NCBI RefSeq assembly: GCF_000422825.1
Contig: NZ_AUGU01000013.1
Coordinates: forward strand, 620,001 to 684,000
Direction: 5' to 3'
DNA length: 64,000 nt
Origin: Nocardioides insulae DSM 17944
GTDB taxonomy: Bacteria > Actinomycetota > Actinomycetes > Propionibacteriales > Nocardioidaceae
Shown here: positions 28,123 to 38,908 of the stretch, one piece after another
Numbering within the stretch: the stretch's first letter is position 1
Layout of the letters: each line of letters starts with the position of its first letter
Program-made: the position numbers and the translations under genes
Notes under the pieces: model-generated
The model's input: only the letters and a program-made list of their open reading frames with translations
Databases searched by the model: none
Told to the model about the DNA's origin: nothing

Positions 28123-28905
28123 TCAGATCTCGTAGACGGCCCCGCTCCGGGCCAGCTCGATGGGTCCGGAGTAGGTCTGTTTAGCCTCGGCGAGGATCTC
28201 GGCGGCGTCGTGCCACGGCGGCACGTGGGTGACCACGACCCGCTTGGAGACCGCCTCGGTGGCGTACTGCCCGGCCTCGGCACCGGTGAGGTGCAGGCTG
28301 GGCGGGTTGTCGTCGCCCTCCCGGAAGGAGGCCTCGACCAGGAACAGATCGGCCCCCTTGGCCAGATCGAGCAGCGCGGGGGTGGGACCGGTGTCACCGC
28401 TGTAGGCCAGGGTGCGGCCCTCCGCGCTGATCCGCAGGCCGTACGCCGGCACTGGGTGGTCCACCTCGGCCGCGGTGATCTCGAACGGGCCGAGGGTGAA
28501 CGAACCGGTCCCCTGCTCGTCGTAGCGGTGGAACTCGAACTCCTCCCGCATCCCCGGGCGACGTGGGAGGTCGTAGGCGTTGGCCAGCCGGCCGGCGGTG
28601 CCCTGCGGTCCCCACACGGGGATCCTGGGCTGGGTGCCGGAGGGGTGGTACTTGCGCAGCACGTAGTAGCTGGTCATGTCGACGCAGTGGTCGGCATGCA
28701 GATGGCTGAGCAGGACGGCGTCGACGGCGAGTGGGTCGATGTAACGCTGGAGCAGGCCGAGCGCGCCGTTGCCCATGTCGAGCACCAGCGACCAGGTGCG
28801 ACTGCGTCCCTCGGCGTCGACCCCGTCGGCCTGGAGCAGATAGCACGACGCCGGCGACTGGGGACCAGGGTAGGAGCCGGAGCAGCCGACCACGGTGAGT
28901 CTCAT
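28123..28905 (-). CDS. Metallo-beta-lactamase-fold phosphodiesterase (Rv1339-like)
   Basis: 260-residue MBL-fold hydrolase. Two-metal ligands are seen in LLSHLHADHC, the later His in AAEVDHPVPAYGL, the Asp in LAYSGDTG and a C-terminal His in VVTHVPPWHD. By position next to murI and within the rdgB-rph-MBL-murI order it corresponds to Rv1339 of M. tuberculosis, reported as an atypical cyclic-nucleotide phosphodiesterase; RNase Z-like folds are the alternative. The ATG at 28905 has a GGGGAT ribosome site and follows murI by 46 bases. Confidence 0.87.
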   Translation of the reverse strand: MRLTVVGCSGSYPGPQSPASCYLLQADGVDAEGRSRTWSLVLDMGNGALGLLQRYIDPLAVDAVLLSHLHADHCVDMTSYYVLRKYHPSGTQPRIPVWGPQGTAGRLANAYDLPRRPGMREEFEFHRYDEQGTGSFTLGPFEITAAEVDHPVPAYGLRISAEGRTLAYSGDTGPTPALLDLAKGADLFLVEASFREGDDNPPSLHLTGAEAGQYATEAVSKRVVVTHVPPWHDAAEILAEAKQTYSGPIELARSGAVYEI

Positions 28906-28951
28906 CGGGATCCCCGATCCGTGGCGGGCGAGCAGCCGCGCGGGTCGGCGC

Positions 28952-29788
28952 TCATGCCAGCCCCCCGGCGAACTGGGAGGCGGCCACCATCTCCTGGCCG
29001 AGGAACCGCCGGCCGATCGTCTCGAAGGCCTCCGGCGCCCCCGTCGTCCAGAACCGGTAGGACGGCTCACCGCTCTCCCGCATCCGTCCGGTCGCTGCCA
29101 GCATCCGGTAGACCTCCTTGGCCGACTCCTCGGCACTGCTCACCAGGGTGACGTTGTCTCCCATCACATAGGAGATGACGCCGGTGAGCAACGGGTAGTG
29201 GGTGCAACCGAGGATCAGCGTGTCGACTCCCGCGGTGGTCAGCGGGTCGAGGTATTCGTGCGCGGAGGCGAGCAGTTCGTCACCGCCGGTGATGCCCGCC
29301 TCCACGAAATCGACGAAGCGGGCACACACCCGGGTGCTCAGCTCGACGTGCGGAGCGGCCGCGAACGCGTCGTCGTAGGCCATCGACTCCGCGGTGGCAT
29401 GCGTGCAGATCACCCCGATCCGGCCGGTCCGACTGGCCGCCACCGCGCGCCGGGTCGCCGGCAGGATCACCTCGACCACCGGGACGTCGTACCGCTCGCG
29501 GGCGTCGCGCAGCATCGCCGCCGAGGCGGAGTTGCAGGCGATCACCAGGGCCTTGACCCCCTGCTCGACCAGATGGTCGAGGCACTCCAGGGCGTACTCG
29601 CGCACCTCGGCGATCGGCTTGGGGCCGTACGGCGCCCGCGCGGTGTCACCGACGTAGAGCACCGACTCGTGCGGCAGTTGGTCGATCACCGACCGGGCCA
29701 CGGTCAGGCCGCCGAAGCCGGAGTCGAAGATGCCGATCGGTGCGTCGACGTCGAGGTCGGCACGAGGTGGCAGGCCGGGGGATTCCAC
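28952..29788 (-). CDS. murI: Glutamate racemase
   Basis: Supplies D-glutamate for peptidoglycan precursors by cofactor-independent racemisation. 278 residues from GTG. The fold start is [16 protein letters not shown], and the two catalytic Cys lie in IACNSASAA and LGCTHYPLL, with [11 protein letters not shown] forming the substrate pocket. An ATG further upstream exists, but TAGCCT stands seven bases before GTG 29788, so the shorter leaderless start is preferred. Probably co-transcribed with the MBL gene downstream. Confidence 0.95.
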   Translation of the reverse strand: MESPGLPPRADLDVDAPIGIFDSGFGGLTVARSVIDQLPHESVLYVGDTARAPYGPKPIAEVREYALECLDHLVEQGVKALVIACNSASAAMLRDARERYDVPVVEVILPATRRAVAASRTGRIGVICTHATAESMAYDDAFAAAPHVELSTRVCARFVDFVEAGITGGDELLASAHEYLDPLTTAGVDTLILGCTHYPLLTGVISYVMGDNVTLVSSAEESAKEVYRMLAATGRMRESGEPSYRFWTTGAPEAFETIGRRFLGQEMVAASQFAGGLA

Positions 29789-29795
29789 GGAACCC

Positions 29796-29801
29796 AGGCT
29801 A
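29796..29801 (-). promoter_or_regulatory. -10 box of murI
   Basis: TAGCCT on the minus strand followed by seven bases and GTG 29788. This sets the choice of start codon. Confidence 0.55.
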
Positions 29802-29926
29802 GGGAAGGCGGCCCTACCGGCGCATCCCGAGGTGACCGACATGACGCGAGACCGTCGTCACGTGCTGCCCGCCGCCCGTCCGTGCCGGACCGCCCGGAGT
29901 CCTGGTCCGGCCGGCGAGGGCGGCGG

Positions 29927-29932
29927 TAGCGT
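29927..29932 (+). promoter_or_regulatory. -10 box of the lipoprotein phosphatase
   Basis: TAGCGT followed by seven bases and the ATG at 29940. Confidence 0.5.
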
Positions 29933-29939
29933 CGGGTCC

Positions 29940-31061
29940 ATGGCCGTTCGCCCCCGACGTACGACGACCGCAGCCATCGCCCTGACCACTGTGGCCTCGC
30001 TGGCCTCCGCCGGGTGCGCCGATGCGGATTCCCCTTCCGCCCCCGGCGCCCCGCAGGGCGGCGCACGGTCGAGCCAGCAGGCCGAGGGCGCCGGATCCGC
30101 CTCTGCCGGGGTGCCGCGGATCGATGCGCCGCGTTCGTCCGGTTCGGGAACGGGCCGCTCGGGTCCGCGCGTGCGTGTCCTGGCCGTGTCGGTCGACGGG
30201 CTGAGCGTGCAGGCGATCCGGCGGTTGGGCCGCGGCGGGGCTCCCGCGCTGCACCGGATGCTCGGCCACGGTGCCGGCACCCTCAACGCCCGCACCGCCC
30301 GCGAGACGTACGTGACCCTCCCCAACCACACCGGGATGCTCACCGGCCGCCGGGTCGACGCCGACCGTGGCGGGCACGGGGTCACCTGGAACCACGATCG
30401 CCCCGGGAGCACGGTGCACCGCGCGGCCGGGCACCGGGTGGGTTCGATCTTCAGCCGGGTCCACGGGGCCGGTGGCCGCACCGCCCTGTTCGCGGCCAAG
30501 GACAAGTTCTCCCTCTTCGACCGCAGTTGGCCCATCGGCCGGTTCGTGGTGGACCACGACAACGCCGATCTGGTCACCGCCGCGATCGCGGACCTCCGTC
30601 CCGCGCGACGTGCCTTCACCTTCGTCCATCTCTCCCTTCCGGACGCGGCCGGGCACGCCCACGGTGGGATGTCACCGAAGTACCTCGCCGCCGTCCGTGA
30701 GGCCGACGCTCAGGTGGGCCGGATGCTGCGCGCCGTCCACAGCGGACCACGTCTCCGCCGTCAGGTCCGGGTCATCCTCACCGCCGACCATGGCTTCGCC
30801 CCGGGACGGCGTGCGCACGACGCCGATCGGATGGGCAACTACCGCATCCCGTTCCTGGTGTGGGGACGCTCGATCCGCCGGGCCGACCTGTATCGGATCA
30901 ACCCGGAGTTCCGCAGGCCCGGTCGCCGCCAGTCCGACTACCGCGGCCGCCAGCCGATCCGCAACGCCATGCTCGCCGACCTGGCCGCCGACTTCCTCGA
31001 CCTCCGCTCGGTCCGTGGCAGCGAGTTCAACCACGACCAGCGGCTCGACGTCCACCGCTGA
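29940..31061 (+). CDS. Secreted lipoprotein of the alkaline phosphatase/nucleotide pyrophosphatase superfamily
   Basis: 373-residue exported enzyme. A signal peptide with lipobox ASAGC predicts membrane anchoring at about Cys24, followed by a Ser/Gly-rich linker. The catalytic domain has VLAVSVDGLS (first metal Asp), nucleophile region RETYVTLPNHTGMLTG (Thr), HLSLPDAAGHAHGG and VILTADHGF, the metal ligands of the phosphodiesterase/pyrophosphatase branch. Substrate unknown. It sits between murI and cysM on the opposite strand and has no counterpart at this place in mycobacteria. Confidence 0.86.
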   Translation: MAVRPRRTTTAAIALTTVASLASAGCADADSPSAPGAPQGGARSSQQAEGAGSASAGVPRIDAPRSSGSGTGRSGPRVRVLAVSVDGLSVQAIRRLGRGGAPALHRMLGHGAGTLNARTARETYVTLPNHTGMLTGRRVDADRGGHGVTWNHDRPGSTVHRAAGHRVGSIFSRVHGAGGRTALFAAKDKFSLFDRSWPIGRFVVDHDNADLVTAAIADLRPARRAFTFVHLSLPDAAGHAHGGMSPKYLAAVREADAQVGRMLRAVHSGPRLRRQVRVILTADHGFAPGRRAHDADRMGNYRIPFLVWGRSIRRADLYRINPEFRRPGRRQSDYRGRQPIRNAMLADLAADFLDLRSVRGSEFNHDQRLDVHR

Positions 31062-31112
31062 ACCCGACGCGGATCCCCGATCTGCGCGGCCGCCTCCGCG
31101 GGGGAAGCCGGG

Positions 31113-33123
<2,011 letters not shown>

Positions 33124-33127
<4 letters not shown>

Positions 33128-33867
33128 GCTCCCCCACCACCGCGATCATCCGCAACGAGGCGAGGCTGTTCTCCCGCGAGCCCGTCGCCGTGTTCTGGAT
33201 GCTCGCCTTCCCCAGCATCCTGCTCGCCGGCCTCGGGCTGATCCCCTCCTTCCGGGAGCCCGACCCCAACCTCGGCGGGCAGAGCGTGATCGAGTTGTAC
33301 GTCCAGGTCGTGGTGCTGCTCTCGATGATCTTCTCGGGCGCCCAGGCGATGCCGGAGTTCCTGATCAGCTACCGGCAGCGCAAGGTGCTCCGCCGGTTGC
33401 GCACCACCCCGCTCGGGCCGAGCCGGGTGATCCTGGCCCAGGTCGTCGTGCACGCCGCGGTGGTCAGCCTGGCCGCCCTGCTCTGCCTGCTCGTCGGCCG
33501 GGTCGCCTTCGGTACGCCCCTGCCTGAGGCTCCGGTGGGCTACGCGTTGGTCTACCTGCTCGCGCTGGCCTCGATGATGGCGGTCGGCGCCGTCATCAGC
33601 GCGGTGGCACCCAACGCAACGGTCGCGAACGTGCTCAGCATGGCGGTGATGTTCTCGTTCATGTTCACCGCTGGTGTGTATCTGCCGGTGCAGGCGATGC
33701 CCGACGCCCTCCAGACGATCGTGTCGTTCTTCCCGATGGGCGCGGCCGCCGAGGCCCTCAACCAGGCCGTCCTGGGCGAGGTCCCCGACCTGATCCACCT
33801 CGGGGTGATGGCCGCGTGGACCGCCGCGCTCTCACTCATCGCGGTGCGCGCCTTCCGCTGGGAGTGA
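33124..33867 (+). CDS. ABC-2 type transporter permease (second module)
   Basis: 247-residue DrrB-like permease with six predicted membrane helices. The start IIRNEARLFSREPVAVFWM is the usual cytosolic amphipathic lead-in; FLISYRQRKVLRRLRTTPLG and the later FTAGVYLPVQAMPD match ABC2 permeases. Its ATG overlaps the ATPase stop (33124-33127). Together they probably export a lipophilic or peptide compound; substrate unknown. Confidence 0.87.
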
Positions 33868-33874
33868 GAGGCTG

Positions 33875-35134
33875 ATGCCGATGAGCCCCGCGATCAGCCC
33901 GACAGAGTCGTTCGAGGAGCGGTGGGGGCGATTGTTCGCCCACATCCCCTACGTCGTGCTCGCGGTCGCCACGCTGGTCGCACTCTTGACCGGCCCCTAC
34001 ACCGGCGCCACGTCGCCGGCGTGGCGCCTGATCGCCCAGCTCGTCGTCCTCGCCGTGACCTTCGCGTGTCTGGCCTGGGGCACCTGGATCCACCGGCACG
34101 GCGCGAGCCGGGCCCAGGGCGTCGCGTTCTACCTCGGGCGCACCGCACTGGCCCTGCTGCTGACCCTGCTCAACCCGCTGTTCTGCATCTTCGCCTGGAT
34201 CGGCTTCATCGACGCCGAGGACCACTTCCGCGGACGGGCGGTCTGGGGCGCGCTCGGGGCGACCTCGGTCATCTTGGCGCTCGGCCAGTCCGGCGGTGTT
34301 CCGTTCGGATCGGTGGGTCACGTCGCTCTCTTCGTGATCCTCGTGGGGGTCAACTTCGGTCTCTCGGCGACGATGAGCAGGTGGGCGGTCCACATCGCCG
34401 AGACGAGCGACCGGCGCGGCGAGATGATCGCCGAACTGGAGCGACTCAACACCGAACTGGAGCAGGCCGCCGCGGAGAACGCCGCGCTCCAGGAGACCGT
34501 CGTCGCGCAGGCCCGGGCGGCCGGCGTACAGGAGGAGCGGCAGCGGCTGGCGCGGGAGATCCATGACGGGATCGCCCAGTCCCTGGCCGCCGCGCTGGCC
34601 CAGCTCCAGGCGGCTCAGGACGAACCCGACTCCGGTCGCCGGATCGCCCGGGCCACCGAGCTCACCCGAGACGCGCTCACCGAGGCCCGGCGCTCCATGC
34701 TCGACCTCTCCCCCGCCCCGCTGACCGGCAGTGGTCTGGCCGAGGCGATCACCGGGCTGGTTGGCTCCTGGGACGCCGAGCAGCCGGCCCGCGCCGAGGT
34801 CGTCGTCACCGGCGTCGTGCGGCCGCTGCATCCCGAGGTCGAGGCCACGGTTCTGCGGGTCACCCAGGAGGCCCTGTCGAACGTGGCCAAGCATGCGGCC
34901 GCCGATCGGGTGGGGGTCACCCTGTCCTACGACGACGAGTCGGTGATCGTGGACGTCCGCGACGACGGGGTCGGCTTCGACCCGGACCAGCAGGCACCCC
35001 CGGCCTCCTTCGGCCTGCGCGGGATGCGCCAGCGGGCCGAGCGTCTCGCCGGCGCGCTCGACGTGGAGGCCGAGCCGGGCGGCGGCACCGCGGTCTCCCT
35101 CCGCCTGCCGGCCCTGGACAGGGGCGCGGCATGA
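33875..35134 (+). CDS. Sensor histidine kinase (second module)
   Basis: 419-residue HisKA_3 kinase. Six or so membrane helices occupy about residues 25-165, followed by a coiled coil (ELERLNTELEQAAAENAAL) and the phospho-acceptor His in REIHDGIAQS (about 230). The HATPase domain carries NVAKHAAA and a glycine box DDGVGFDPD...FGLRGMRQRAE. It lacks a large external domain, so it may sense the membrane or the adjacent transporter. Eight bases after the permease, and overlapping the regulator gene by four. Confidence 0.9.
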   Translation: MPMSPAISPTESFEERWGRLFAHIPYVVLAVATLVALLTGPYTGATSPAWRLIAQLVVLAVTFACLAWGTWIHRHGASRAQGVAFYLGRTALALLLTLLNPLFCIFAWIGFIDAEDHFRGRAVWGALGATSVILALGQSGGVPFGSVGHVALFVILVGVNFGLSATMSRWAVHIAETSDRRGEMIAELERLNTELEQAAAENAALQETVVAQARAAGVQEERQRLAREIHDGIAQSLAAALAQLQAAQDEPDSGRRIARATELTRDALTEARRSMLDLSPAPLTGSGLAEAITGLVGSWDAEQPARAEVVVTGVVRPLHPEVEATVLRVTQEALSNVAKHAAADRVGVTLSYDDESVIVDVRDDGVGFDPDQQAPPASFGLRGMRQRAERLAGALDVEAEPGGGTAVSLRLPALDRGAA

Positions 35135-35754
35135 TCCGGATCCTGGTGGTGGACGACCACCCGATCGTGCGCGACGGCGTGGTCGGCATCCTCTCCGCGG
35201 TGGCCGACTTCGAGGTGGTCGGCCAGGCGGACAGCGGCCCCGCCGCGGTGACCGCGAGCGCTGCCCTCGACCCCGACGTGGTGGTGATGGATCTGCGCAT
35301 GCCGGGCGGTTCGGGGGTCGACGCCGTCCGGGAACTCCAGCGCCGGGGTCTGCGCGCCGCCGTGCTGGTGCTCACCACCTACGACACCGATTCCGACACG
35401 GTCGCAGCGATCGAGGCCGGCGCGACCGGCTACCTGCTCAAGGACTCCCCCACCGCGGTGCTGGTCGACGCCGTCCGGGCGACCGCCCAGGGTGAGACCG
35501 TGCTCTCGCCGACGGTCGCGACCCGACTGGCGACCCACGTACGCCGACCCGTCCGGTCGGCCCAGCTCAGCGCCCGCGAGCGCGAGGTGCTGGTGCTGGT
35601 CGCCCGCGGCCGCGCCAATCGTGCGATCGCGCAGGAGCTCTTCGTCAGCGAGGCCACCGTCAAGACCCATCTCGGCCACGTCTACGAGAAGCTCGGGGTC
35701 ACCGATCGTGCCGCGGCCGTCGCCACGGCGTACGAGCGCGGCATCCTGGGGTGA
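35131..35754 (+). CDS. LuxR/NarL-type response regulator (second module)
   Basis: 207 residues: receiver with VVDDHP and the phospho-acceptor Asp54 in VVVMDLRMPGG, then a LuxR helix-turn-helix (LSAREREVLVLVARGRANRA, ATVKTHLGHVYEKL). Start ATG overlaps the kinase stop (ATGA). Last gene of the inserted exporter module, probably autoregulating it. Only moderately similar to the regulator at 27348, so the two modules are unlikely to be a recent duplication. Confidence 0.92.
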   Translation: MIRILVVDDHPIVRDGVVGILSAVADFEVVGQADSGPAAVTASAALDPDVVVMDLRMPGGSGVDAVRELQRRGLRAAVLVLTTYDTDSDTVAAIEAGATGYLLKDSPTAVLVDAVRATAQGETVLSPTVATRLATHVRRPVRSAQLSAREREVLVLVARGRANRAIAQELFVSEATVKTHLGHVYEKLGVTDRAAAVATAYERGILG

Positions 35755-35765
35755 GGTCGGCCGGT

Positions 35766-35805
35766 CCCCCGGCGGCGCCGGCCGAGGCCGGCGCGGAACC
35801 GGGGG
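35766..35805. terminator. Convergent terminator between the response regulator and cysO
   Basis: Inner stem 35775-35783 with 35786-35794 (nine pairs) and outer stem CCCCCGG/CCGGGGG (35766-35772 with 35799-35805). The GA spacer alone is too tight for a loop, so the innermost pairs would open. It lies 11 bases after one stop codon and 6 before the other. Confidence 0.7.
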
Positions 35806-35811
35806 CGGAGG

Positions 35812-36087
35812 TCAGCAGCCGCCGGCGACGGCGGGGAGCACGACGACCTGGTCGCCGTCGGTGAGCTCGGCCTCGAGGCCGCCGATGAAGCGGACGTCCT
35901 CGTCGTTGACGTAGACGTTGACGAAGCGGCGCAGGTCGCCGTTCTCGATCAGCCGCTCCTTGAGGCCCGGGTGGTTCGCCTCGAGGTCGTCGATCAGCGC
36001 GCTCAGGTTGTCCCCGGCGCCGGTGACGGCCTTCTCTCCGCCGGTGTAGGTGCGGAGGATGGTGGGGATGCGGACCTCGATGGCCAT
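35812..36087 (-). CDS. cysO: CysO-type sulfur carrier protein with an extra C-terminal Cys
   Basis: Ubiquitin-fold carrier (91 residues) whose C-terminal Gly becomes a thiocarboxylate that donates sulfur to CysM. It closely follows mycobacterial CysO (IPTILRTYTGGEKAV, RRFVNVYVNDEDVRF, GDQVVVLPAVAGG). The codons at 35815-35823 read Gly-Gly-Cys before the stop, so the gene product ends GGC, not GG. The exposed di-glycine needed for adenylation would require removal of that Cys, a reaction like the one Mec performs on CysO-cysteine. A GAGGAG ribosome site precedes the ATG, and mec lies 47 bases upstream. Confidence 0.92.
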   Translation of the reverse strand: MAIEVRIPTILRTYTGGEKAVTGAGDNLSALIDDLEANHPGLKERLIENGDLRRFVNVYVNDEDVRFIGGLEAELTDGDQVVVLPAVAGGC

Positions 36088-36134
36088 GGGGGACTTCTCC
36101 TCGGTGACTGGTTGGGCTGGGGGTCGGGGGTGGG

Positions 36135-36566
36135 TCAGGCTGCGAGCCCGGGGACGACGGCGACCTCTTCCTCGGTCACCACGCCCTCCACGATCCGATA
36201 CGACCTGAACTCGACCGGGCCGTCGTTATTCCCGTGCTCCCGGGTGCTCACCAAGACGTAGTGGGCGTTCGGCTCGCTGGCCAGCCCGATGTCGGTGCGA
36301 CTCGGGTAGGCCTCGGTCGCGGTGTGGGAGTGGTAGACGATCACCGGCTCCTCGTCGCGATCCCACATCTGCTTGTACAGCTCGAGCAGCTCGGTGCTGT
36401 CGAACTCGTAGAAGGTGGGACTCCCGGCGGCGTTGACCATCTCGATGAAGCGCTCCGGCCGGTCGCTGCCCTCGGGCCCGGCGACGATGCCGCAGGCCTC
36501 GTCGGGGTGGTCGCGCTTGGCGTGCGCGACGATCGCGTCGTAGGTCGCCTGGTCGATGGTCAGCAC
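36135..36566 (-). CDS. mec: Mec, JAMM-motif zinc peptidase releasing cysteine from CysO
   Basis: 143-residue JAB1/MPN-fold metalloprotease. The motif is complete: Glu23, His79-Ser80-His81, Ser89 and Asp92 (HSHTATEAYPSRTD). In mycobacteria Mec hydrolyses the CysO-cysteine bond to release free Cys. It starts at a GTG with TAGGCT six bases upstream (leaderless) and is followed by cysO. The pair is intact, whereas cysM is 3.7 kb away. Confidence 0.93.
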   Translation of the reverse strand: MLTIDQATYDAIVAHAKRDHPDEACGIVAGPEGSDRPERFIEMVNAAGSPTFYEFDSTELLELYKQMWDRDEEPVIVYHSHTATEAYPSRTDIGLASEPNAHYVLVSTREHGNNDGPVEFRSYRIVEGVVTEEEVAVVPGLAA

Positions 36567-36572
36567 GCGCCC

Positions 36573-36578
36573 AGCCTA
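36573..36578 (-). promoter_or_regulatory. -10 box of mec-cysO
   Basis: TAGGCT on the minus strand followed by six bases and GTG 36566. Confidence 0.55.
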
Positions 36579-36671
36579 GGCGGTGGGCCGGACGGGTACG
36601 GCGATGCCCGGGGGCCGGACATCCCAGGGGGCATGAGGGATGTCACAGCCCCGGGCAGGCGCCGGCGGGCC

Positions 36672-37457
36672 TCAGTACTTCTCGGACTGACCACCGTCGA
36701 TGGGGATCACCGTTGCGTTGATGAATCCGGCCTGGTCGGAGAGCAGGAAGGCGGCCAGGTGGCCCACCTCCTCGGGCCTGCCGAACCGGTTCATCGGGTT
36801 GACGCTGACAAACTGGCGGCCGACCTCCTCCCAGTTCTCCGGGTCGATCTGCTTGAGCGAGCCCTCCACCATCGGAGTCATGATGGCGCCGGGCGCGATC
36901 GCCTTGACGCTGACCCCGAACCGGCCGTATTCGATCCCGGAGTTGCGGGTCAGGCCGACCACGCCGTGCTTGGCGGCGGCGTAGCCGGACTGGTTGCCGA
37001 CGCCGCGGATCCCACCGACCGACGCGGTGTTGACCACGCTGCCGGAGCCCTGCTCGCGCATCAGCGGCAGCACGTGCTTGAGACCGAGGAAGACCCCACG
37101 GAGGTTGATCGCCACCACCTTGTCGAACTCCTCGCTGCCGAAGTCCTCGGTGAGGTTCTGCTTGCCCTCGATGCCGGCGTTGTTGAAGAAGGCGTCGACG
37201 CGTCCGAAGGCGGAGACCGTCTCGGAGACGTAGCGGGTGACGTCCTCCTCCTTGCTCACGTCGGCGAGGATCTCGCGCACCTCGGCCTGGGGGGCGATCT
37301 CACGGACGGCGGCCGCGGTCTCGGCCAGCCCCGCCTCGCTCACGTCGACCAGGGCGAGCTTGGCTCCCTCGACTGCCACGGCGAGCGCGGCTGAGCGACC
37401 CAGCCCCGATCCTCCGCCCGTGATGAGAACGACCTTGTCGGTGAAACGGTCCTGCAT
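36672..37457 (-). CDS. Short-chain dehydrogenase/reductase
   Basis: 261-residue classical SDR. The cofactor loop is TGGGSGLGR (about 14-22), NNAG appears in DAFFNNAGIEG, and the catalytic Ser-Tyr-Lys is in TASVGGIRG...SGYAAAKHG. The DVSEAG segment after the second strand, with an Asp, favours NAD over NADP. Substrate unknown. A GGAGGAG ribosome site precedes the ATG. Divergent from a TetR regulator that likely represses it through the palindrome between them. Confidence 0.9.
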   Translation of the reverse strand: MQDRFTDKVVLITGGGSGLGRSAALAVAVEGAKLALVDVSEAGLAETAAAVREIAPQAEVREILADVSKEEDVTRYVSETVSAFGRVDAFFNNAGIEGKQNLTEDFGSEEFDKVVAINLRGVFLGLKHVLPLMREQGSGSVVNTASVGGIRGVGNQSGYAAAKHGVVGLTRNSGIEYGRFGVSVKAIAPGAIMTPMVEGSLKQIDPENWEEVGRQFVSVNPMNRFGRPEEVGHLAAFLLSDQAGFINATVIPIDGGQSEKY

Positions 37458-37489
37458 GACTCCTCCTCTGTCTCTGACGCCGCGTTCGC

Positions 37490-37522
37490 GACGATATTCG
37501 AAACGCGTCGTAGCGTATCGTC
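37490..37522. promoter_or_regulatory. Candidate TetR operator between the SDR and tetR genes
   Basis: Arms GACGATA (37490-37496) and TATCGTC (37516-37522) form an inverted repeat, with ACGCGT at its centre and TANNNT boxes (TAGCGT, TATCGT) on the tetR side. It is AT-richer than its surroundings and sits mid-way between the divergent starts. Confidence 0.55.
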
Positions 37523-37558
37523 ATTCCGCACTGTGACCGACGAGACGAGGGAGTACCG

Positions 37559-38248
37559 ATGGGGTCGACCCAGCGCCGTAGCGACCGGGATGGGTCGGCG
37601 GGCGAGCCGCGCGGCGTACCGCAGGACCGACCCCAGGACCGACCCCAGGACCGACCGCAGGACCGACCCCAGGCGCGGGGCGGGACGCGCGGCCGCCCGC
37701 GATCCACGGACGCAGACGCTCGCATTCTGCGCGCAGCGCGGGACCTGGTCGGCGAGCTGGGCTACCAGAGGGTCAGCATGGAGAACATCGCCGCGCGTGC
37801 CGGCGTCGCCAAGACGACGGTGTACCGACGATGGCCCAACCGCGCCGCGGTGATCACCGAGGCCGTCGCGGATCGACTCGCCCCGTCCTCCGCACCGGAC
37901 ACCGGCGACGTCGTCGAGGACGCCCTCGCGCACGTGAGCGAGCTGTTGCACACCCTCACCCTGCTCGGGGACCCCACCGTCGTGGCAGGGGCGCTGGCCG
38001 AACGCGGCGAAGCGGGGCGCCGGGATCTCGACGCCATCCTCCGCGCCCGCCAGGAGCCCGGTGACGCCCTGCTCCGCAGAGGGATCGAGCGCGGGGAACT
38101 CCCCGCGGACCTGCCCGTCGCACTGATCCTCGAGAGCTGGACCGGGTACGTGCTCTACCGGGTGGTCTTCGAGCAGTCGGTACCCGCCGAGGCCGAGCTC
38201 CGCGAACTGGTCACGCACCTCCTGCGGCGCGCGCCAGGACCAGCCTGA
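37559..38248 (+). CDS. TetR-family regulator with an N-terminal QDRP repeat
   Basis: 229 residues. The DNA-binding domain (about 48-95) reads RILRAARDLVGELGYQRVSM and IAARAGVAKTTVYRRWPNRA, followed by a TetR_C ligand domain. The first 45 residues are disordered and contain four Gln-Asp-Arg-Pro repeats encoded by a 12-base tandem repeat at 37622-37669, which could vary in length between strains. GAGGGAG precedes the ATG. Likely represses itself and the divergent SDR. Confidence 0.9.
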   Translation: MGSTQRRSDRDGSAGEPRGVPQDRPQDRPQDRPQDRPQARGGTRGRPRSTDADARILRAARDLVGELGYQRVSMENIAARAGVAKTTVYRRWPNRAAVITEAVADRLAPSSAPDTGDVVEDALAHVSELLHTLTLLGDPTVVAGALAERGEAGRRDLDAILRARQEPGDALLRRGIERGELPADLPVALILESWTGYVLYRVVFEQSVPAEAELRELVTHLLRRAPGPA

Positions 38249-38326
38249 GCGAGGGCGACCCGGGACGGACCTGGGTACGGTCGTCCGGCGCGGACCCGGC
38301 CCGGGCCGCCCCTCCGATCTGCGCGC

Positions 38327-38908
38327 TCAGCGCATCAGCGCCCGGACCAGGGTCTCCTGCAGGTAGCCGATCCACTCGTAGATGTCGTGTGCCTGGTTGC
38401 GCGGGTCGTCCTCCGGCATCGTCGCCCAGCGGGCCTCGTCGTCCTCCTCGACGCCCAGCCTGGTGGCCAGCGCCAGGCGGAGGTCGGTGAAGGAGCGCAG
38501 CCACACCTGGGCCTCCTCCTCGGGGAGCTCGACGTCGATCATCAACCCGTCGTCGTCGAGCTCGGCCGGAAGGCCGGCCTCCTCGAGGGCGTCGATGATG
38601 CTGCTGGCCGCCCTCGCCTTCCCGTCCCGCAGGGTGCCCTCGGTGAAGCGACGGAACTCCGCGGCCGCCTCGTCGTCGTGCGGGTAGGCGCTCGGGAAGA
38701 GCCGGGCGAGCACCGGGTCCTCCGGCTCGGTGGTGGGGCCGGTGAAGTCGAGCATCGCCTCGAGCGGGTCACGCTCCTCCGGTACGGCGGCCTCGTTGCG
38801 GAGCAACTCGACCAGCTGTCCGGCGAGGGAACGCAGGAGGTCGGCCTCGAACCCGGTGAAGGTCGCGATGACCCTCTTGCTCCGGCGGTGCCGCGCGAAC
38901 CCCGTCAT
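38327..38908 (-). CDS. DUF2017 protein downstream of clpS
   Basis: 193-residue protein matching the DUF2017 family (Rv1332 in M. tuberculosis), which always follows clpS in actinobacteria. Conserved features: ATFTGFEADLLRSLAGQLVELL near the N-terminus, an acidic middle, FRRFTEGTLRDGKARAAS, and a C-terminal YEWIGYLQETLVRAL. Mostly helical, soluble, no catalytic motif. Its ATG overlaps the clpS stop by one base. Function unknown; the fixed link with ClpS suggests a role in N-degron or Clp substrate handling. Confidence 0.88.
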   Translation of the reverse strand: MTGFARHRRSKRVIATFTGFEADLLRSLAGQLVELLRNEAAVPEERDPLEAMLDFTGPTTEPEDPVLARLFPSAYPHDDEAAAEFRRFTEGTLRDGKARAASSIIDALEEAGLPAELDDDGLMIDVELPEEEAQVWLRSFTDLRLALATRLGVEEDDEARWATMPEDDPRNQAHDIYEWIGYLQETLVRALMR

